Positions 16,314 through 19,731 of a stretch of DNA of 19,731 nucleotides are shown one piece after another (the stretch's first letter is position 1; each line of letters opens with the position of its first letter). This DNA is from Prevotellaceae bacterium (GTDB lineage: Bacteria; Bacteroidota; Bacteroidia; Bacteroidales; Bacteroidaceae). Location of the stretch: contig JABZLB010000040.1 in assembly GCA_015256945.1 (NCBI GenBank), positions 1-19,731 of the forward strand, given 5' to 3'. The notes below the pieces were generated by a model. It was not told the origin of the DNA. It searched no databases and worked only from the letters and a program-made list of their open reading frames with translations. Position numbers and translations under genes: made by a program.

Positions 16314-17354
16314 ATGGATTTGAACCTTTTAAGTGTAGAAGAAGCACAGGCGCTTGATCAAAAGATTGTGCAGTCGGAGCATATTGTCATCGTTGCCCAC
16401 TCCCGACCTGATGGTGATGCTATCGGCTCTTCATTGGCGTGGGCCGACTATCTTGTATCTCATTATGGCAAACAACCGGCGGTAATTGTGCCCAATGCTT
16501 TCCCCGACTTCCTGCATTGGCTTCCGGGATGTGAGCGTATTATGCGCTATGACAAATATCCTGCTGAGATAAAAGCGGTACTTGATGAGGCTGATTTGCT
16601 TTTTATTTTAGACTTGAACCAGCTTCTCCGTACCGAGGATATGGAGGAAGCGCTGGCTTCATGTAAGGCCGAACGGGTGCTGATGGACCACCATATCGGA
16701 CCCGACATCAAATCCTTTTTATGTATTTCATTTCCCGATCTTAGCTCAACATCTGAGGTTGTTTTCCGCGTTGTATGGCAGTTGGGTGGTTTTGACAAGC
16801 TCTCGTCGAAGTTTGCAAGCTGTGTTTATTGTGGTATGATGACCGATACAGGCGGTTTTACCTACAACTCTACACGCCCCGAAATTTACTTTATCATTTG
16901 TCAGCTACTGACAAAAGGCATTGATAAGGACAAAATTTACCGCAACGTGTTTAACAATTATAGCCAGTGGGCCATACGTTTGCGCGGCTATCTGATGTCA
17001 CAAAGGCTTAACGTCTTCGAAGATATTCATGCCTCCTACTATACATTGACACGTCAGGATATGCGCAATTTCCATTATAAGCGTGGCGATGGAGAAGGTT
17101 TGGTTAACGAACCGTTGCGAATTAAAGGCATGAAGGTATCGGTTTCGCTGCGTGAAGACGACCGTATCGACAACCGTATATGGGTTAGTTTGCGTTCGGT
17201 TGATGACTTCTCAGTAGAAGAAATGGCCCGAGAGTTCTTTAATGGGGGAGGTCATTTCAATGCCAGTGGGGGCAAATTGGATTGTTCGCTCGACGAAGCC
17301 GTAGCCATTACACGTAAGGCTTTTCAATATTATGCAGAAGAGTTGAAGAAATGA
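16314..17354 (+). CDS. DHH/DHHA1-domain phosphoesterase (NrnA/RecJ-like)
   Basis: This is a 346-residue protein from the ATG at 16314 (MDLNLLSVEEAQALDQ). The frame extends 16 codons upstream across the -7 element, with hydrophobic residues unlike the family, so the later ATG is preferred. The DHH domain has motif I AHSRPDGDA (28-36), Asp100 in ILDLN, motif III DHH (125-127) and Asp178 in TDTGGFTYN. The C-terminal DHHA1 domain has GGGHFNASGG (311-320). The layout matches NrnA-type phosphoesterases, which degrade nanoRNA or pAp, or GdpP/DhhP-type enzymes acting on pApA and c-di-AMP; the substrate cannot be told from the sequence. It needs Mn2+/Mg2+ in this family. It is followed on the same strand by the DUF4827-like lipoprotein gene, which has its own -7 element. 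Confidence 0.93.
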   Translation: MDLNLLSVEEAQALDQKIVQSEHIVIVAHSRPDGDAIGSSLAWADYLVSHYGKQPAVIVPNAFPDFLHWLPGCERIMRYDKYPAEIKAVLDEADLLFILDLNQLLRTEDMEEALASCKAERVLMDHHIGPDIKSFLCISFPDLSSTSEVVFRVVWQLGGFDKLSSKFASCVYCGMMTDTGGFTYNSTRPEIYFIICQLLTKGIDKDKIYRNVFNNYSQWAIRLRGYLMSQRLNVFEDIHASYYTLTRQDMRNFHYKRGDGEGLVNEPLRIKGMKVSVSLREDDRIDNRIWVSLRSVDDFSVEEMAREFFNGGGHFNASGGKLDCSLDEAVAITRKAFQYYAEELKK

Positions 17355-17410
17355 TGGCCAATAAACTTTAAAACATAATTTCGTATATATATTTCTTTTA
17401 TCTTTTTTCT

Positions 17411-17418
17411 TATCTTTG
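17411..17418 (+). promoter_or_regulatory. Promoter -7 element for the DUF4827-like lipoprotein gene
   Basis: TATCTTTG matches TAnnTTTG and lies 19 bp before the ATG. The upstream stretch is T-rich without an obvious -33 TTTG. Confidence 0.6.
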
Positions 17419-17437
17419 TATAGAAAATAAACAGGTT

Positions 17438-18076
17438 ATGAAAAAACTGACTTACCTCTTTCTGTTTGTTGTAGGCGTAACGCTTTTCAGTGCTTGTCGC
17501 GACCAGCAAACGTATGCAGACCAAAAGAATCGTGAGCGTGCGGCTATCAATAAATACCTTGTTGATTCGGCTGTTAACGTGATAAGTGAAGATCAATTCA
17601 AAGCGCAGAATTATACAACTGACGTTAGCAAGAATCAGTTTGTGCTGTTTCAGTCGAATGGTATTTATATGCAAATTGTACGTAAAGGCAGTGGACGCCC
17701 CATCAGAGAGGGTGAACATCTTCGCGTACTTTGCCGTTTTACAGAACGAAATCTGCTTACCGACTCCGTCCAGGTGTCGAATGTGCTGTACCCTCTTTAC
17801 ACACGCTTCGTCGAAACGATGGATATTGTTAACCGCTCTGGTACGATGACGGGCAGCTTTGACAAAACAAGCAGCCTGATGTATACATTTTATGGCACTA
17901 CCACTGTGCCTACGGGCTGGCTGGCTCCTTTAACCTATCTCAATATAGGACGATGGGATGATACCGGCCATGAGATAGCAAAGGTGCGCGTTATTGTGCC
18001 TCACGATGTAGGACAAAGCAATGCTGTTTCGGCCGTTTATCCGTGCTTGTATGACATTACTTACCAACGAAGATAA
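17438..18076 (+). CDS. DUF4827-like lipoprotein
   Basis: This 212-residue protein begins with a lipoprotein signal (MKKLTYLFLFVVGVTLFSAC); Cys20 would be lipidated, so it is probably anchored in the envelope facing the periplasm. The mature part (VLFQSNGIYMQIVRKGSGRPIREGEHLRVLCRF and later GTMTGSFD, VPTGWLAPL) resembles FKBP-type prolyl isomerases in outline. From memory it belongs to the Bacteroidota family DUF4827. I do not see a convincing set of FKBP catalytic aromatic residues, so enzyme activity is not claimed. It has a -7 element 19 bp upstream and sits between the DHH phosphoesterase and glmM-like genes. Confidence 0.75.
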   Translation: MKKLTYLFLFVVGVTLFSACRDQQTYADQKNRERAAINKYLVDSAVNVISEDQFKAQNYTTDVSKNQFVLFQSNGIYMQIVRKGSGRPIREGEHLRVLCRFTERNLLTDSVQVSNVLYPLYTRFVETMDIVNRSGTMTGSFDKTSSLMYTFYGTTTVPTGWLAPLTYLNIGRWDDTGHEIAKVRVIVPHDVGQSNAVSAVYPCLYDITYQRR

Positions 18077-18160
18077 CCATTTACATATGAAATAAAGCTT
18101 ATATGCAAGGTTCCATAATTGGAATATATGTTTAAGTCTTACCTAATTTTACAAGAACCC

Positions 18161-19552
18161 ATGACACTCATTAAATCTATTTCTGGAATCCGCGGCACAA
18201 TTGGGGGAGCTGCGGGTGATACTCTTAATCCCCTTGACATTGTAAAGTTCACGTCGGCTTATGCAACGTTTATTCGTCGCAGCGGTAAATCAAACAGCAA
18301 TACGATTGTTGTTGGTCGTGATGCGCGCATTTCGGGCGAAATGGTAAAGAATGTTGTTTGCGGCACACTGATGGGAATGGGATATGATGTCATCAATATT
18401 GGTCTGGCAACAACGCCTACAACCGAGCTGGCTGTGCGCATGACGCAGGCTGCAGGTGGCATTATCATCACGGCAAGTCATAATCCACGCCATTGGAATG
18501 CACTTAAATTACTGAATCATGAAGGTGAGTTTTTGACAAAGGAAAACGGTAATGAGGTGCTTGATATTGCAGAAAAGGAGGCTTTCGACTATGCCGATGT
18601 TGACCATCTGGGACATTATCGTGATGACAATACGTTTGACAAGCGACACATTGATGCTGTTTTGGGTCTGTCATTAGTTGACTTAGAAGCTATCAAAAAG
18701 CGCCATTTTAAGGTATGTGTAGATGCAGTAAACAGCGTAGGCGGCATTATTTTGCCTGAACTTTTAAAAGCATTGGGTGTTGAATATAAGGTACTTAACG
18801 GTGATGCAACGGGCGATTTTGCCCACAATCCTGAGCCATTGGAGAAGAATTTAGGCGGTATTATGGGTGAGGTTGCTAAGGGAGGATACGACCTTGGCAT
18901 CGTTGTTGACCCTGATGTTGACCGCTTAGCTTTCATACAAGAGGATGGTAAGATGTATGGTGAAGAGTATACTCTGGTTAGCGTTGCCGACTATGTCCTT
19001 GACCATACCAAGGGTGCTACGGTTAGTAACTTAAGTTCTACACGTGCCTTACGCGACGTAACCGAGAAGCATGGCTGCAAATACTATGCGTCGGCAGTGG
19101 GTGAAGTGAATGTAACAACGAAGATGAAGGAGGTTGGTGCCGTCATCGGAGGCGAAGGAAATGGCGGTGTTATCTATCCTGAAAGCCACTACGGCCGCGA
19201 TGCGCTTGTTGGTATTGCGTTGTTTTTAAGCTCTTTGGCACAGAAGGGATGCACGGCAAGCCAGCTGCGTGCCAGTTATCCGGCTTATTCAATTGCAAAA
19301 AATCGTATCGACCTGAAGCCCACGACCAATATTGATGCCATTCTTGAGAAGGTGAAAGAGAAGTATGGAAGTGAGTCTGATGTGACGGTAACCGACATTG
19401 ACGGTGTTAAACTCGACTTCCCTGATAAGTGGGTTCACCTTCGCAAAAGCAACACCGAGCCTATCATTCGCGTTTATAGTGAGGCTGCAACCATGGGTGA
19501 AGCTGATGCTTTAGGCAAATCATTGATGGATATTGTCTATAATATGATATAA
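18161..19552 (+). CDS. glmM: Phosphoglucosamine mutase / phosphomannomutase family (GlmM-like)
   Basis: This is a 463-residue alpha-D-phosphohexomutase from the ATG at 18161 (MTLIKSISGIRGTIGG). An upstream in-frame ATG (18128) and TTG (18119) are less family-like. The active-site phosphoserine is Ser106 in TASHNP, and the metal-binding loop is DPDVDR (250-255). GEGNGG (331-336) binds the sugar, and RKSNTEPIIR near the C-terminus binds the phosphate. The reaction is conversion of glucosamine-6-phosphate to glucosamine-1-phosphate, feeding UDP-GlcNAc for peptidoglycan and LPS. A phosphomannomutase role cannot be excluded, since Bacteroidota carry several paralogues; the start SISGIRGTIGG favours the GlmM-annotated group. 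The 84-bp gap from the lipoprotein gene shows no strong promoter (only TATGTTTA at 18127-18134), so it may be co-transcribed with the lipoprotein gene. A strong terminator follows. Confidence 0.9.
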   Translation: MTLIKSISGIRGTIGGAAGDTLNPLDIVKFTSAYATFIRRSGKSNSNTIVVGRDARISGEMVKNVVCGTLMGMGYDVINIGLATTPTTELAVRMTQAAGGIIITASHNPRHWNALKLLNHEGEFLTKENGNEVLDIAEKEAFDYADVDHLGHYRDDNTFDKRHIDAVLGLSLVDLEAIKKRHFKVCVDAVNSVGGIILPELLKALGVEYKVLNGDATGDFAHNPEPLEKNLGGIMGEVAKGGYDLGIVVDPDVDRLAFIQEDGKMYGEEYTLVSVADYVLDHTKGATVSNLSSTRALRDVTEKHGCKYYASAVGEVNVTTKMKEVGAVIGGEGNGGVIYPESHYGRDALVGIALFLSSLAQKGCTASQLRASYPAYSIAKNRIDLKPTTNIDAILEKVKEKYGSESDVTVTDIDGVKLDFPDKWVHLRKSNTEPIIRVYSEAATMGEADALGKSLMDIVYNMI

Positions 19553-19585
19553 TCAGAATTATTTTATTTCTGAGTAGGATTTTTT

Positions 19586-19630
19586 AATTCATGATTCGGG
19601 CATTTTGTTGTCTGAATCATGAATTTTTTT
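19586..19630 (+). terminator. Rho-independent terminator after glmM
   Basis: AATTCATGATTC (19586-19597) pairs perfectly with GAATCATGAATT (19614-19625). It extends by a G-U and a G-C pair, with a 12-nt loop, and a T5 tract follows. T residues on both sides could let it act in both directions. Confidence 0.85.
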
Positions 19631-19631
19631 A

Positions 19632-19672
19632 ATTACGGCGTAAAGGTTTCGACATTACGGCATAAAGGTTTC
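19632..19672. repeat. Two-copy direct repeat, 22-nt period
   Basis: ATTACGGCGTAAAGGTTTC (19632-19650) and ATTACGGCATAAAGGTTTC (19654-19672) differ at one base and are separated by GAC, giving a 22-nt period. They lie directly after the glmM terminator. The remaining bases to the window end (19673-19731) show no gene. Function is unknown. Confidence 0.7.
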
Positions 19673-19731
19673 CTAATTAGACTGCAATTAATCAACGAAA
19701 ATGAAGAAATATCGAAGTTAGTGTAAACTGA

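Noticed and set aside
1..19731. CRISPR array, IS element, prophage or defence system
   Set aside because: No spaced identical repeats beyond the two short elements described, and no transposase, integrase, nuclease or toxin-like proteins in any frame read.

Overview
The window looks like chromosomal core sequence from a Bacteroidota bacterium, most likely Bacteroidales and close to Prevotella. The reasons are: Bacteroidota-type promoters (TAnnTTTG at -7, in two cases with TTTG 20 bp upstream), no obvious Shine-Dalgarno sequences, Bacteroidota-restricted families (DUF4954, a DUF4827-like lipoprotein, the TamB/TamL pair), and lipoproteins with typical lipoboxes. The genus is inferred; no rRNA is present to settle it.

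Region 1 (1-4830, minus strand) is a likely three-gene operon: the ribosome-associated GTPase HflX, a DUF4954 left-handed beta-helix protein, then an exported M16 zinc protease cut off by the window edge. A -7 promoter element lies just upstream of hflX.

Region 2 (4959-5720) holds a tiny Sel1-repeat protein (+). It is followed by a GC-rich element made of one inverted and three direct copies of a short motif, then an initiator tRNA-Met (-) with its own promoter and hairpin terminator.

Region 3 (5776-8040, plus strand) starts with a strong promoter overlapped by a perfect 9-bp inverted repeat, a likely autoregulatory operator. It drives a TetR-family regulator and fabG (3-oxoacyl-ACP reductase). 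An RluA-family pseudouridine synthase follows.

Region 4 (8126-15081) is a translationally coupled pair (ATGA overlap): a 1540-aa TamB-like inner-membrane-anchored protein and a TamL-like lipidated Omp85 barrel. Together they probably form an envelope-spanning outer-membrane biogenesis or lipid/protein transport machine.

Region 5 (15145-19552, plus strand) has a sugar nucleotidyltransferase flanked by terminators. After it come a DHH/DHHA1 phosphoesterase (NrnA-like), a DUF4827-like lipoprotein and a phosphoglucosamine/phosphomannomutase (GlmM-like). Several -7 elements precede these genes. The window ends with a strong terminator and a two-copy 22-nt-period direct repeat.

I found no CRISPR array, IS element, phage gene or defence system. 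The genes are ordinary housekeeping and envelope genes. The signals worth a second look are regulatory or structural: the tetR palindrome, the two intergenic repeat elements, the tRNA T-stem mismatch and a possibly leaderless DHH mRNA.
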